From the NCBI GenBank assembly GCA_029255685.2, contig CM055319.2, positions 38,140,530-38,204,529 of the forward strand: a stretch of DNA of 64,000 bases, read 5' to 3'. The notes under the pieces were generated by a model. It searched no databases, was not told where the DNA came from, and was given only the letters and a program-made list of their open reading frames with translations. Source of the DNA: Silene conica. Taxonomy: Eukaryota > Streptophyta > Magnoliopsida > Caryophyllales > Caryophyllaceae. Positions 43,953 to 56,643 of the stretch are shown here, in pieces; the first letter of the stretch is position 1, and each line of letters starts with the position of its first letter. A program made the position numbers and the translations under genes.

Positions 43953-45252
43953 TGTTGGAGGAAGTGTCCTCGACAATAGTGTGTTGACATAATTAAAACT
44001 CATTTGAATGAAACACAACTGGGAGTGTTACTCTTTTAAAGTCGACTGATCAACATTTACCGGTAATGATTGGCTGTCTAGAGTTTGACATTATCGTCAT
44101 ATGATGGTGGTGATCAGTTGATCCCTTAAGGTCATATCTTTAGGGAATTCCGTCTCAATGGAATAATTAATTAATATTGTATTGGATACGAATTAATTAA
44201 TAACTAGAAATTTGGAAATGATTTTACGTGACGAATATTATTATAATGGGATTATAATAATAAAGGTCAAAGTAATAAAATAATTTTATTACACGGTTTT
44301 ATTTATTCGTTCAGGAAACGATTAAATTGAGAATGAACACGGTTGATCATAAAATTACAAAGAGTTGTAATCAAAATTATGACATTACATTTTTATAAGA
44401 TAATAATTTCGAATTATTAGAGGAATTATTTAAATGTTATAAAATTGTGAATTATGAATTTTAAAGAGTTAAAATTGCATAAATTAACAAATTGGTTCAT
44501 GTGTTATGGGACATGTGTGACATGTTACAAATTAACACAATTGACAAAGATAAAATGGAGTCCATTTTACTCCATTTTGAACGTGTGATTGTGTGTAATT
44601 GTGGTAGTGTTAATTATCTTATTATAAGCTAGTCTTACACTACATGCATTAGCTTACACACCTAGCACTAGGTGTAAGAGATGTGTAAGAACTTATGCTT
44701 GTAAGAAAAGTAATAAGAATGAACATGCATTGGTGCCTTAGCCAAGAGATGGCCGGCTATTGCATGTAGTAGTGAGCTTGTATTTGCTCCTTATATACAC
44801 TACATAACATAATATGAATGTATGGGATGCTTATTCATTCATACACACAAGTTCATTCCACACTACTCTTATTCTCTTTAGAAAATAGTTTTTCTAGAGA
44901 AATAAAATCATTTTCTCATACTAATAATATTAAGAGTAATATTATTATTAATATTTCTAGTATACTTATACTAATTTTCTAGTAACAAAATTAGTATTAG
45001 TTTGAGATCGGGTCCTTGATACGCATCTTTTGGAGACGATTTTTCTTAGATCGTTTAAGGGTATTTCGTGGTTTGAAGACTCATATAATAGGTGATTATT
45101 GAGTATAAACCTTCTAAAACCAATGTAAGGACTATCTCATCTTATGATATCATCTTGCATGCATAAGATCCATTTAAGTTTTATGACCTAAACTTAAAGA
45201 AACAAAACTCATATTAGATTTGAGTATAAAATAAGGAACCTAGTTTCCAACA
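43953..45252 (+). repeat. Element E LTR 1
   Basis: It starts TGTTGGAGGAAG and ends TTTCCAACA. A TATATA box at 44792-44797 is a good promoter candidate. The U3 hairpin is at 44042-44121. It lacks one G near 45068 that LTRs 2 and 3 have. Confidence 0.94.
44042..44121 (+). other. U3 nested hairpin, E LTR 1
   Basis: The outer arms TCGACTGATCA (44042-44052) and TGATCAGTTGA (44111-44121) pair over 11 bp with one G.U. The inner arms CGGTAATG (44061-44068) and CATTATCG (44089-44096) pair over 8 bp with one G.U. Confidence 0.82.
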
Positions 45253-45254
45253 AT

Positions 45255-45266
45255 TGGTATCAGAGC
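45255..45266 (+). promoter_or_regulatory. Element E unit 1 primer-binding site
   Basis: TGGTATCAGAGC, 2 nt after LTR 1. Confidence 0.93.
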
Positions 45267-47743
45267 ATTACGGTTGTTGCATGCATGATCGGATTCATGA
45301 TTTATGTTAAAATCGGTTTAACATATATATTTCGATTTTTCGAAATTATTGTGTTTATTATGATAAATCACAAAATAATTTTGCATGTTAAAGTTTCTGT
45401 TTCTAAAATGGTTTTAGGACATAAAAATAATTTTATGGATTTTTATTGTTCATTTTTATATTTATTTGTATATTTTGTAGTTTAAATCGGTTTTAAACAA
45501 CAATTAATGGGAAAAATAGCTAAAAATAGTTTCTGGCCGAGATTTTTTGATATGTTCTCACATGTATATTTAATATATTGTATATGATTTTTCGTAAGAA
45601 ATGGAGTTAATATGCATGGATTATGAATTTTATGAGATAAATAGTCATAATATGAGTAAAAATGGGTATATAAGGTTATATTTCGAATTTGACCTTAAAA
45701 ATTTTATGAGAAGTCACATGCAATATATAAAGTTCCTGTATGAATTTTCGAAATTATTGGAATTATTTTGCATGATTAATGATTTTTATAGTAAAAATCG
45801 GATTAATAGTGACTTAAATTCGACTTTAATAGTTATAGTTGGAATTTTGCCATAAAAACTTTACACAATGTCACATGCAATATTTACAGTATGTATGTAA
45901 GTTTTGGGAATTTATTCCCAAGTGATGCATGATTTATGATTTTAATGGTTAAAATCGGATAAATAGTGACTTATTATGTTAAAAATAGTTAATCTTAATA
46001 TTATGGCATGAAATTTTACCCATAGATGTCTTATATGATGGGAACATCAGATCTAAAAGTTAGATATCAAAAAGTTTCTGTTTTTATGATTATTAATTTT
46101 AATGAGTTAATTAGCTAATAATCGTAATTTATGAGTCGAAAATAAAATTTTCGAGTATGGTCTGTAATTTTTGGTCACTTTCAGATTCTAATATGTATTT
46201 TAGGATGATTAAAAATTTATAGCAATTTATTGCAAGTTTTTATAATTTAAATCGGATTTTTAACCATAAAAACGGCTTTTATACGATTTATTTAAGAAAT
46301 AAACCGTAAATATTTGCATAAGACCATTTTATTAATTTCTGAATTTTTAGAAAATTTCCAGAAAGTTTAAAATTTTGAATTTTAAATTTCGAATTTTATT
46401 GACTCATTTGGCCATATTTTGTTTATTTTTCCCAAAAATACAAGTAATTTATGAACAATAATGCAAAATCAAGTTAGATCATGATCAAATATTAGTAGAG
46501 ACTAAACATTGATTCCTAAAGTAAGTTAGGATGATTAACTTGGACATAAATGAGATTTATGTAATTTTGGATGATTTTAATAGTTAAAATCGCGCATATC
46601 CGTAAAAACCGTAAACAAATATGAGATATTTGCTCCCATAAGGCGATTTGGCATTAAAAATTGAGCATGTGCATACATATTTTATTATTGCAATTTATTT
46701 AATATGAATGTCATATTTTGAATGTTATTTATATAATTTGGAATTATGTAATTTTTCTTACTATGGCCTTAGTTTTAATCAATATTACCCGTAATGGAAG
46801 GGAATATTGATTCGGTTGTAATTTATGTGATCTCGTATCACGGGTTTGTAATTTAATTTAATTTTCAGTTTTACAATAGAATAGTTGTATTATTTTATTG
46901 TAATTCCGAAGATCCAAAAGAAGGTGCCATACGGAAAGGAGTTCCGACAAGACGGTGTTTTCTTGGATGGCGTGCCAATGAAGTTCAAGGGACCAAGGAG
47001 TTGGTTTCCGAATTTGTAATAGTTAATTAGTTTTTACTATTACTAGGAAGGCCATACTAGGATTTTATTGCTTTATTGCTTTTACTTTTGCATTTTAATA
47101 TGTTTGCATGCATAGCCAAATCGCCATAAACATGCATATTGGTTTAGATCGTTAAAAACGACCGTGTCAATTATAATTATCGAGTTCACCAATTTAATTC
47201 GCTTAAAGGAGATAGATAATAAATTGACAAGACCTCTATATTAAACAAAACAATTGAGGATTAGCCTTACCAAATAGTAGAACCCATGAGCTTCTATTTC
47301 GTGGGGTGGTGCTTGTCCAGTGGGCAGTACGAACCTCATTACGTAGGATAAGTGGGGCGATGGGGTGGATTCAGTCCAGTGGGCGGATCGCATCCCGATG
47401 CATTTGAAATTTGGTTTGTACTCAACGGAAGTGTAGAGGACCAGTGGTCAATGTGTTCCGGGCTAAGATGTATAAATTATGATTTGTCATCAACCAAGAG
47501 TTCTAGGGTAGAACCGGTTTATTTTAACCCACCAAACCATATTGTTGGGTCGGAGTTCCAGTGGTTCACGATTTCGATAGTATGGGTTTGGGTCTTGGAA
47601 TCATTTATAAAATTGGATAGAGGTCATTTTATAGATGCATCAACTTAGTAAATATGTTTACAAGTTAAAATGAAAATTAAAACGATTAGCATTTAATTTC
47701 TTCATATGTTTAAAATTTTGTAGTCCTCGTATCAATATCAATC
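45267..47743 (+). other. Element E unit 1 leader
   Basis: About 2.5 kb of AT-rich untranslated sequence. The block at about 46915-47020 matches the A and B leaders (GGAAAGGAGTTCCGA, AAGACGGTG, GAAGTTCAAGGGACCAAGG). Short ORFs such as 45285-45485 and 47352-47648 are not conserved with A and are probably not coding. Confidence 0.75.
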
Positions 47744-48652
47744 ATGACTACTTCCACTACTACAAACACTTCATGGTTACAATCCTTCACGGATCGTTGT
47801 AAGCTAAAAGAGAATGGGGCAAACTTTGCCGATTGGGATGCCCAACTGTTGTTGGCGGCACAAGGTGACGGTAAGACCGAATTCCTTATTGAAGCATCAC
47901 CTCCCGAACCTGCTGAAAATGCCACCGCCGCGGCAAGACGACCTTATGATTCTTATCACAAGGAGTCTTGGGAATTGAAAAATGTTTTGATCCTCTCGAT
48001 GGAGCCGGAACTCCAAAAGATGGCCCTAAAGATTGGCACAGCTTATGAGATCTATTGCAGGCTTCTGACAATGTTCTCAAAGGCTTCGAGAATTGTCCAA
48101 TATGGGGCAGTATCGGCTTTCTTTGATCTCAACCTTAAGGAGGGGCAAAAGGCTAGCCCACATGTGCTCAAGTTAATTGAGCATGTAGAAACCCTAAGGA
48201 TGAATCAAGTGGACATTCCTAAAGAACTAGTGATTGACAGAATCCTACACTCCTTGTCTAAGGTGAAGACTTATGTACAATTCCGAATGATTTTCAACAT
48301 AAGGAACCAAGACATCTCTCTCGATGAATTGCACAATATGATCGTGCAAGTAGAAAGGGATATGGACCTAAATGTTAGTTCCCCTAAGGATGAGCTCTAT
48401 ATAAATGTTAAGGGCAAAGGAAAGTTCGATAGGAAAGGTAGGGCTAAGGGGAGGCAACCTTCTAAAGGTTCAAAGAATGTGTCTTCGGAGGCAAGTACAT
48501 CAGATCCCAACAAGAGCGCTCCTCAAGGAGCCAGGTGCTTTTATTGTAATAATAAAGGACATAAGAAGAGGAATTGTTCCAGATATCTCAGCGATCTCAA
48601 AGCTGGGAAGATTCTTCCAGTTGGTATGATAACTGTCTCTATTTTGTGTTAA
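47744..48652 (+). CDS. gag: Element E unit 1 Gag, intact (302 aa)
   Basis: Particle-forming Gag of the UBN2/Copia type. It starts MTTSTTTNTSWLQSFTDRCK; the gag domain spans about 10-220 (shared with A/B: NFADWDAQLLLAAQGD, SPHVLKLIEHVETL, RILHSLSKVK). Then comes a Lys/Gly-rich linker (GKGKFDRKGRAKGRQ) and a zinc knuckle CFYCNNKGHKKRNC at about 267-280 for RNA binding. It ends with ILPVGMITVSILC and TAA. There is no protease motif downstream. The translation is identical to unit 2. Conservation of an intact frame in both units and in B suggests Gag itself is useful to these elements. Confidence 0.94.
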   Translation: MTTSTTTNTSWLQSFTDRCKLKENGANFADWDAQLLLAAQGDGKTEFLIEASPPEPAENATAAARRPYDSYHKESWELKNVLILSMEPELQKMALKIGTAYEIYCRLLTMFSKASRIVQYGAVSAFFDLNLKEGQKASPHVLKLIEHVETLRMNQVDIPKELVIDRILHSLSKVKTYVQFRMIFNIRNQDISLDELHNMIVQVERDMDLNVSSPKDELYINVKGKGKFDRKGRAKGRQPSKGSKNVSSEASTSDPNKSAPQGARCFYCNNKGHKKRNCSRYLSDLKAGKILPVGMITVSILC

Positions 48653-51600
48653 TCTCAACTAACGTATTATGATACAAGTTGTGATGTGAATGCTCTTCTT
48701 ACTTGAATTAGGGCATGTAAACAAAAATAAGGGAAGGAAAAATCAAGCTTAATGGATCATTGGAACTAAGAGTAGCTCCACTCAGGATGATCAAGGAGCT
48801 TTGTTTTGCTTATTTTGCTAAGTATTTCAAGTGTTGTAAGAACAATTTAAAATCCGTATTTTATTTCCTTGTTGGACGAGGAAATGTTAATCCTTTAAAC
48901 AATTGGTTGTATTTTGGATAATGAGGTGACTTGGTTTTCAACCCAAGTCACTATTGGTTTTATATTTATGTTCTTAATTAGTTCTAACACTTGCAAATCT
49001 TAACATAAAATAGAATTGCTTGTGACAATTCAATGTATGACCATTGAGACAGAATAAGTATAGGATACTTAATTCAAATCAGATCAAAATCAAGTTAAGT
49101 TAAGAACTTAATTAAAGAGGAAAAGTTATCAACCATTCTAAACTATCTAAGCTATAAAACGGATAATTTCTGTAATAAATCATAAGGGTACACAAACCAA
49201 CATCAAAGTCATTGCTTGTGGCCTTAGTAGCTATCTTTGGTAATAAAATGGGATTATTATTACAAAGATAGAGTGGGAGAAATTTAAAATGCCACAAATA
49301 GCAAGTGATTTTGATTAACACAATGGACATGATCTATTAGTGAATAGTAGGATTTATTGTGTTTTGGTTATGTGAAAGATAAGAAGGAAGATTAAGTTGT
49401 GGATAAGATCTACGATTTAAGAAAATCTACACCTTATGGTTGTAAAAGGTAGATTAGGCTGTAGATAAGATTCTACGCCTTATCATCCCAAAAGTTGTGG
49501 ATAAGCCCAAAGGTTGTAGATAAGATCTACGGTTTGGTAAAAATCTACGCCTTATATCCCAAGAGCAATCTACACCTTATGGTTGTAAAAGGTAGATTAG
49601 GCTGTGGATAAGATTCTAAGCCTTATCATCCCAAAAGTTGTGGATAAACCCAAAGGTTGTGGATAAGATCTACGGTTTGGTAAAAATCTACGCCTTATAT
49701 ACCAACGGCCCTGGAGGATACTTCAAAGATAAATTCTTGAAGTTTGTAAGGAAAAATTCTATACATGGATAAGATCCATGATAGAGTCCTCGTACAGTAC
49801 AAGATAAGATAAATGTGGGGAACTGAAAGTTCCCACACACAAAATTATATACCATAAGAAAAGACTCTTATAGAAACTACGGGAGGACACTCGAAGAAAA
49901 TTATTCAAAAGACTTTGTAAAGGCTCAAGAAAGGGTTCTTGGATTTAGATGGTGATCTAAATGTGCCAATGCAAAGAACCATGAAATTTATAAGATATAC
50001 GTGCTGATAAATGAGATTTGTTGAGAGAAGCATAAGCAGACATGTGGATGTCTGCAGTCTACAAAGTTAAGGGTAACTTTGTTGAAAGTAGTAAGGTAAT
50101 TCATTGAGAATGAATTCAGTAAACTCAATAACCACTTTTCAAAAGGGTATTTGAAAAGGATGTGACTATTAGCACATATGGTTGAAGTCCCAACCATTTC
50201 AATTCATTAAATGTTAAGGAACATTGAATTGAGTGGGAGCTTTATGATTTACGGTTAAATGTAAAGTTCAGTGGGAGTTCTCGCTCCAGGATTTGAAGCT
50301 ATTGAGTCATGGGTATGACTTCGGGATCTTCAGAATCAGGCAAGAACAAGAGTTTAGTGGGAGTAAACGTTATCTAAAACAACTCATTGCTCGTTTGGAA
50401 TGAAGCATTGATACCCATGAGAGGTACACGAGTTTTTGGTTCTAGATAACATATTGATATGAATTAAATCTAATTAAACATGGGATGTTTGGTTAAGATT
50501 GTAAAAGACGTCTTGTTTATAAAGTATTAAGGTTGTTCATAGAGATGAAGATAGTATAACCATGATGGGATCATGGAAATTTATCGAACCTTAAGTACTA
50601 TTGTTTGCACGTTTAAATCACTAATGTTTCCGCCATTAGTATAATCGTGTAAAGTGGATGCGCACCGCTTGCAGGACAACCCCTTGGAGCAGGTGTTAAA
50701 CCAATGATTAAACCTTGGTAAATTGTCAAAGTATTCTCCAATGAAGATAAAAGACAAATTCAAGATTTTGGAAGATAACTTAGTCGTATGGTAAAAGGTT
50801 TGCAACGACTCAAGTTCCAAGATACCAAGCAAAGATTTGTGATAATCTTTGGCTTACATTCATTGACTATGCATCTCATTGACTTGTATTTTAAATACAA
50901 GGTCATCACAAGATTCTACAAAATGTGTAAGTTCACAAATTATGTAAAGGCATTGCTGTGGCTGGGAGTTACACAATGCACATAATCTTATTCGTTAGTC
51001 ATGAGAATGACTTGTCTCTTTCAGATGAAAGATTTATGTGTGGATATGATCCGCAAAGTGAACGATCGCACGAACCGTGGTAAACCTGGTTTACTCAAAA
51101 TGGAGATAATTACAATTTTAAGGGATGTAAACGAGAGACCCTAAAGCTGATTGTAAATTAAATGGTGTTCAAAGGTTGACTACTTGGATGGTGTAATCCA
51201 CTAATTGTTTGAGTTATTTATAACTCACGAAAGGTCAAGTAAAATTCAAATGGGATGGTAAGACCATATTGAACCCCATTAAAGTGAATTGAATTATCAT
51301 GACCTCGCCCCTAGTTGCTTAAGTGAGGTGACATCTCAATGCAACCGGATGTGTGATGCGATTGATGGCGAGTTCAATTGCCATAGAGTCATACAGGATG
51401 ACTAATCGATCACCTAGGCATAGACATGTTAAGAAACATTTGCCGGGCTAATGACCGCTGATAGAGCTCTGGCGTACTCTTATTAAAAGACTGCCTGGTC
51501 GTGGCGGGAGCATCTATCGTGTTTCACATGAGTCAGTTCTTGGACTAATGACTATTCTCAGAGGTGGCACAGTTTTCAGATTAACTTTGATTTATGTCCT

Positions 51601-51917
51601 AACACCTTCGTAACTGGGGTTTATAAGGACATATTTTGGGTTATGATGGGCTGTGGCCAGCCGGAAGGAATGAGTCGATTAGGAATTGTCCACCCCTTGT
51701 CAGGGTTGAGAAATATCTCTAGGCCACTCGAGGAGAATAATAACTAAAAATGCGTGGCCACGCTCGGAAGGTATCTATGGTAGATAATTCCGGTCAGTAG
51801 TTATAAACTCCAGATCGAGATAAACCACTCTAGATTTTAATCAATTGTCGGCACGACCTGAGAGGACGCCATGCATTGAGTGGGAGATAGTAATAGGCCA
51901 AGAGAATTGGTGACACA
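48653..51917 (+). other. Element E unit 1 3' non-coding module
   Basis: No pol coding in any frame. It contains a 143-bp tandem repeat (49424-49709), AGTGGGAG boxes at 49272, 50232, 50270, 50356 and 51879, and, in the last 600 bp, the segment shared with A, B and F including the palindrome at 51752-51763. Confidence 0.82.
49424..49709 (+). repeat. 143-bp direct repeat, two copies, with internal hairpins (unit 1)
   Basis: Copies start at 49424 and 49567. Each contains several GTGGATAAGATCTACGG-type strings; GTAGAT-AAG-ATCTAC is a perfect small hairpin. The same array is at 57415-57700 in unit 2. Confidence 0.85.
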
Positions 51918-51942
51918 CACTTGTCTCGGACAAGTGGGAGAT
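51918..51942 (+). promoter_or_regulatory. Element E unit 1 polypurine tract with hairpin
   Basis: CACTTGTC (51918-51925), loop TCG, GACAAGTG (51929-51936), then GGAGAT and LTR 2. The loop differs from that of A (GAG), the stem does not. Confidence 0.85.
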
Positions 51943-53243
51943 TGTTGGAGGAAGTGTCCTCGACAATAGTGTGTTGACATAATTAAAACTCATTTGAATG
52001 AAACACAACTGGGAGTGTTACTCTTTTAAAGTCGACTGATCAACATTTACCGGTAATGATTGGCTGTCTAGAGTTTGACATTATCGTCATATGATGGTGG
52101 TGATCAGTTGATCCCTTAAGGTCATATCTTTAGGGAATTCCGTCTCAATGGAATAATTAATTAATATTGTATTGGATACGAATTAATTAATAACTAGAAA
52201 TTTGGAAATGATTTTACGTGACGAATATTATTATAATGGGATTATAATAATAAAGGTCAAAGTAATAAAATAATTTTATTACACGGTTTTATTTATTCGT
52301 TCAGGAAACGATTAAATTGAGAATGAACACGGTTGATCATAAAATTACAAAGAGTTGTAATCAAAATTATGACATTACATTTTTATAAGATAATAATTTC
52401 GAATTATTAGAGGAATTATTTAAATGTTATAAAATTGTGAATTATGAATTTTAAAGAGTTAAAATTGCATAAATTAACAAATTGGTTCATGTGTTATGGG
52501 ACATGTGTGACATGTTACAAATTAACACAATTGACAAAGATAAAATGGAGTCCATTTTACTCCATTTTGAACGTGTGATTGTGTGTAATTGTGGTAGTGT
52601 TAATTATCTTATTATAAGCTAGTCTTACACTACATGCATTAGCTTACACACCTAGCACTAGGTGTAAGAGATGTGTAAGAACTTATGCTTGTAAGAAAAG
52701 TAATAAGAATGAACATGCATTGGTGCCTTAGCCAAGAGATGGCCGGCTATTGCATGTAGTAGTGAGCTTGTATTTGCTCCTTATATACACTACATAACAT
52801 AATATGAATGTATGGGATGCTTATTCATTCATACACACAAGTTCATTCCACACTACTCTTATTCTCTTTAGAAAATAGTTTTTCTAGAGAAATAAAATCA
52901 TTTTCTCATACTAATAATATTAAGAGTAATATTATTATTAATATTTCTAGTATACTTATACTAATTTTCTAGTAACAAAATTAGTATTAGTTTGAGATCG
53001 GGTCCTTGATACGCATCTTTTGGAGACGATTTTTCTTAGATCGTTTAAGGGTATTTCGGTGGTTTGAAGACTCATATAATAGGTGATTATTGAGTATAAA
53101 CCTTCTAAAACCAATGTAAGGACTATCTCATCTTATGATATCATCTTGCATGCATAAGATCCATTTAAGTTTTATGACCTAAACTTAAAGAAACAAAACT
53201 CAGATTAGATTTGAGTATAAAATAAGGAACCTAGTTTCCAACA
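51943..53243 (+). repeat. Element E LTR 2 (shared middle LTR)
   Basis: It serves as 3' LTR of unit 1 and 5' LTR of unit 2, preceded by a polypurine tract and followed by a primer site. It differs from LTR 1 by one substitution (near 53203) and the 1-bp indel. The U3 hairpin is at 52032-52111. Confidence 0.94.
52032..52111 (+). other. U3 nested hairpin, E LTR 2
   Basis: Identical to the copy in LTR 1. Confidence 0.82.
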
Positions 53244-53245
53244 AT

Positions 53246-53257
53246 TGGTATCAGAGC
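53246..53257 (+). promoter_or_regulatory. Element E unit 2 primer-binding site
   Basis: TGGTATCAGAGC, 2 nt after LTR 2. Confidence 0.93.
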
Positions 53258-55734
53258 ATTACGGTTGTTGCATGCATGATCGGATTCATGATTTATGTTA
53301 AAATCGGTTTAACATATATATTTCGATTTTTCGAAATTATTGTGTTTATTATGATAAATCACAAAATAATTTTGCATGTTAAAGTTTCTGTTTCTAAAAT
53401 GGTTTTAGGACATAAAAATAATTTTATGGATTTTTATTGTTCATTTTTATATTTATTTGTATATTTTGTAGTTTAAATCGGTTTTAAACAACAATTAATG
53501 GGAAAAATAGCTAAAAATAGTTTCTGGCCGAGATTTTTTGATATGTTCTCACATGTATATTTAATATACTGTATATGATTTTTCGTAAGAAATGGAGTTA
53601 ATATGCATGGATTATGAATTTTATGAGATAAATAGTCATAATATGAGTAAAAATGGGTATATAAGGTTATATTTCGAATTTGACCTTAAAAATTTTATGA
53701 GAAGTCACATGCAATATATAAAGTTCCTGTATGAATTTTCGAAATTATTGGAATTATTTTGCATGATTAATGATTTTTATAGTAAAAATCGGATTAATAG
53801 TGACTTAAATTCGACTTTAATAGTTATAGTTGGAATTTTGCCATAAAAACTTTACACAATGTCACATGCAATATTTACAGTATGTATGTAAGTTTTGGGA
53901 ATTTATTCCCAAGTGATGCATGATTTATGATTTTAATGGTTAAAATCGGATAAATAGTGACTTATTATGTTAAAAATAGTTAATCTTAATATTATGGCAT
54001 GAAATTTTACCCATAGATGTCTTATATGATGGGAACATCAGATCTAAAAGTTAGATATCAAAAAGTTTCTGTTTTTATGATTATTAATTTTAATGAGTTA
54101 ATTAGCTAATAATCGTAATTTATGAGTCGAAAATAAAATTTTCGAGTATGGTCTGTAATTTTTGGTCACTTTCAGATTCTAATATGTATTTTAGGATGAC
54201 TAAAAATTTATAGCAATTTATTGCAAGTTTTTATAATTTAAATCGGATTTTTAACCATAAAAACGGCTTTTATACGATTTATTTAAGAAATAAACCGTAA
54301 ATATTTGCATAAGACCATTTTATTAATTTCTGAATTTTTAGAAAATTTCCAGAAAGTTTAAAATTTTGAATTTTAAATTTCGAATTTTATTGACTCATTT
54401 GGCCATATTTTGTTTATTTTTCCCAAAAATACAAGTAATTTATGAACAATAATGCAAAATCAAGTTAGATCATGATCAAATATTAGTAGAGACTAAACAT
54501 TGATTCCTAAAGTAAGTTAGGATGATTAACTTGGACATAAATGAGATTTATGTAATTTTGGATGATTTTAATAGTTAAAATCGCGCATATCCGTAAAAAC
54601 CGTAAACAAATATGAGATATTTGCTCCCATAAGGCGATTTGGCATTAAAAATTGAGCATGTGCATACATATTTTATTATTGCAATTTATTTAATATGAAT
54701 GTCATATTTTGAATGTTATTTATATAATTTGGAATTATGTAATTTTTCTTACTATGGCCTTAGTTTTAATCAATATTACCCGTAATGGAAGGGAATATTG
54801 ATTCGGTTGTAATTTATGTGATCTCGTATCACGGGTTTGTAATTTAATTTAATTTTCAGTTTTACAATAGAATAGTTGTATTATTTTATTGTAATTCCGA
54901 AGATCCAAAAGAAGGTGCCATACGGAAAGGAGTTCCGACAAGACGGTGTTTTCTTGGATGGCGTGCCAATGAAGTTCAAGGGACCAAGGAGTTGGTTTCC
55001 GAATTTGTAATAGTTAATTAGTTTTTACTATTACTAGGAAGGCCATACTAGGATTTTATTGCTTTATTGCTTTTACTTTTGCATTTTAATATGTTTGCAT
55101 GCATAGCCAAATCGCCATAAACATGCATATTGGTTTAGATCGTTAAAAACGACCGTGTCAATTATAATTATCGAGTTCACCAATTTAATTCGCTTAAAGG
55201 AGATAGATAATAAATTGACAAGACCTCTATATTAAACAAAACAATTGAGGATTAGCCTTACCAAATAGTAGAACCCATGAGCTTCTATTTCGTGGGGTGG
55301 TGCTTGTCCAGTGGGCAGTACGAACCTCATTACGTAGGATAAGTGGGGCGATGGGGTGGATTCAGTCCAGTGGACGGATCGCATCCCGATGCATTTGAAA
55401 TTTGGTTTGTACTCAACGGAAGTGTAGAGGACCAGTGGTCAATGTGTTCCGGGCTAAGATGTATAAATTATGATTTGTCATCAACCAAGAGTTCTAGGGT
55501 AGAACCGGTTTATTTTAACCCACCAAACCATATTGTTGGGTCGGAGTTCCAGTGGTTCACGATTTCGATAGTATGGGTTTGGGTCTTGGAATCATTTATA
55601 AAATTGGATAGAGGTCATTTTATAGATGCATCAACTTAGTAAATATGTTTACAAGTTAAAATGAAAATTAAAACGATAAGCATTTAATTTCTTCATATGT
55701 TTAAAATTTTGTAGTCCTCGTATCAATATCAATC
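53258..55734 (+). other. Element E unit 2 leader
   Basis: Nearly identical to the unit 1 leader; I noticed four substitutions over 2.5 kb. Confidence 0.8.
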
Positions 55735-56643
55735 ATGACTACTTCCACTACTACAAACACTTCATGGTTACAATCCTTCACGGATCGTTGTAAGCTAAAA
55801 GAGAATGGGGCAAACTTTGCCGATTGGGATGCCCAACTGTTGTTGGCGGCACAAGGTGACGGTAAGACCGAATTCCTTATTGAAGCATCACCTCCCGAAC
55901 CTGCTGAAAATGCCACCGCCGCGGCAAGACGACCTTATGATTCTTATCACAAGGAGTCTTGGGAATTGAAAAATGTTTTGATCCTCTCGATGGAGCCGGA
56001 ACTCCAAAAGATGGCCCTAAAGATTGGCACAGCTTATGAGATCTATTGCAGGCTTCTGACAATGTTCTCAAAGGCTTCGAGAATTGTCCAATATGGGGCA
56101 GTATCGGCTTTCTTTGATCTCAACCTTAAGGAGGGGCAAAAGGCTAGCCCACATGTGCTCAAGTTAATTGAGCATGTAGAAACCCTAAGGATGAATCAAG
56201 TGGACATTCCTAAAGAACTAGTGATTGACAGAATCCTACACTCCTTGTCTAAGGTGAAGACTTATGTACAATTCCGAATGATTTTCAACATAAGGAACCA
56301 AGACATCTCTCTCGATGAATTGCACAATATGATCGTGCAAGTAGAAAGGGATATGGACCTAAATGTTAGTTCCCCTAAGGATGAGCTCTATATAAATGTT
56401 AAGGGCAAAGGAAAGTTCGATAGGAAAGGTAGGGCTAAGGGGAGGCAACCTTCTAAAGGTTCAAAGAATGTGTCTTCGGAGGCAAGTACATCAGATCCCA
56501 ACAAGAGCGCTCCTCAAGGAGCCAGGTGCTTTTATTGTAATAATAAAGGACATAAGAAGAGGAATTGTTCCAGATATCTCAGCGATCTCAAAGCTGGGAA
56601 GATTCTTCCAGTTGGTATGATAACTGTCTCTATTTTGTGTTAA
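55735..56643 (+). CDS. gag: Element E unit 2 Gag, intact (302 aa)
   Basis: The translation is identical to the unit 1 Gag: UBN2/Copia-type gag domain followed by a CFYCNNKGHKKRNC zinc knuckle. It lies between the shared middle LTR and the unit 2 non-coding module, so transcripts from either LTR 1 or LTR 2 could cover a gag. It lacks protease and polymerase, so maturation and copying would need a helper such as an F-type element. Confidence 0.94.
   Translation: MTTSTTTNTSWLQSFTDRCKLKENGANFADWDAQLLLAAQGDGKTEFLIEASPPEPAENATAAARRPYDSYHKESWELKNVLILSMEPELQKMALKIGTAYEIYCRLLTMFSKASRIVQYGAVSAFFDLNLKEGQKASPHVLKLIEHVETLRMNQVDIPKELVIDRILHSLSKVKTYVQFRMIFNIRNQDISLDELHNMIVQVERDMDLNVSSPKDELYINVKGKGKFDRKGRAKGRQPSKGSKNVSSEASTSDPNKSAPQGARCFYCNNKGHKKRNCSRYLSDLKAGKILPVGMITVSILC

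Noticed and set aside
47352..47648. 98-aa ORF in the E leader (also 55343-55639)
   Set aside because: The matching leader of A and B does not keep this frame, and the only difference between units is a missense change; probably not coding.
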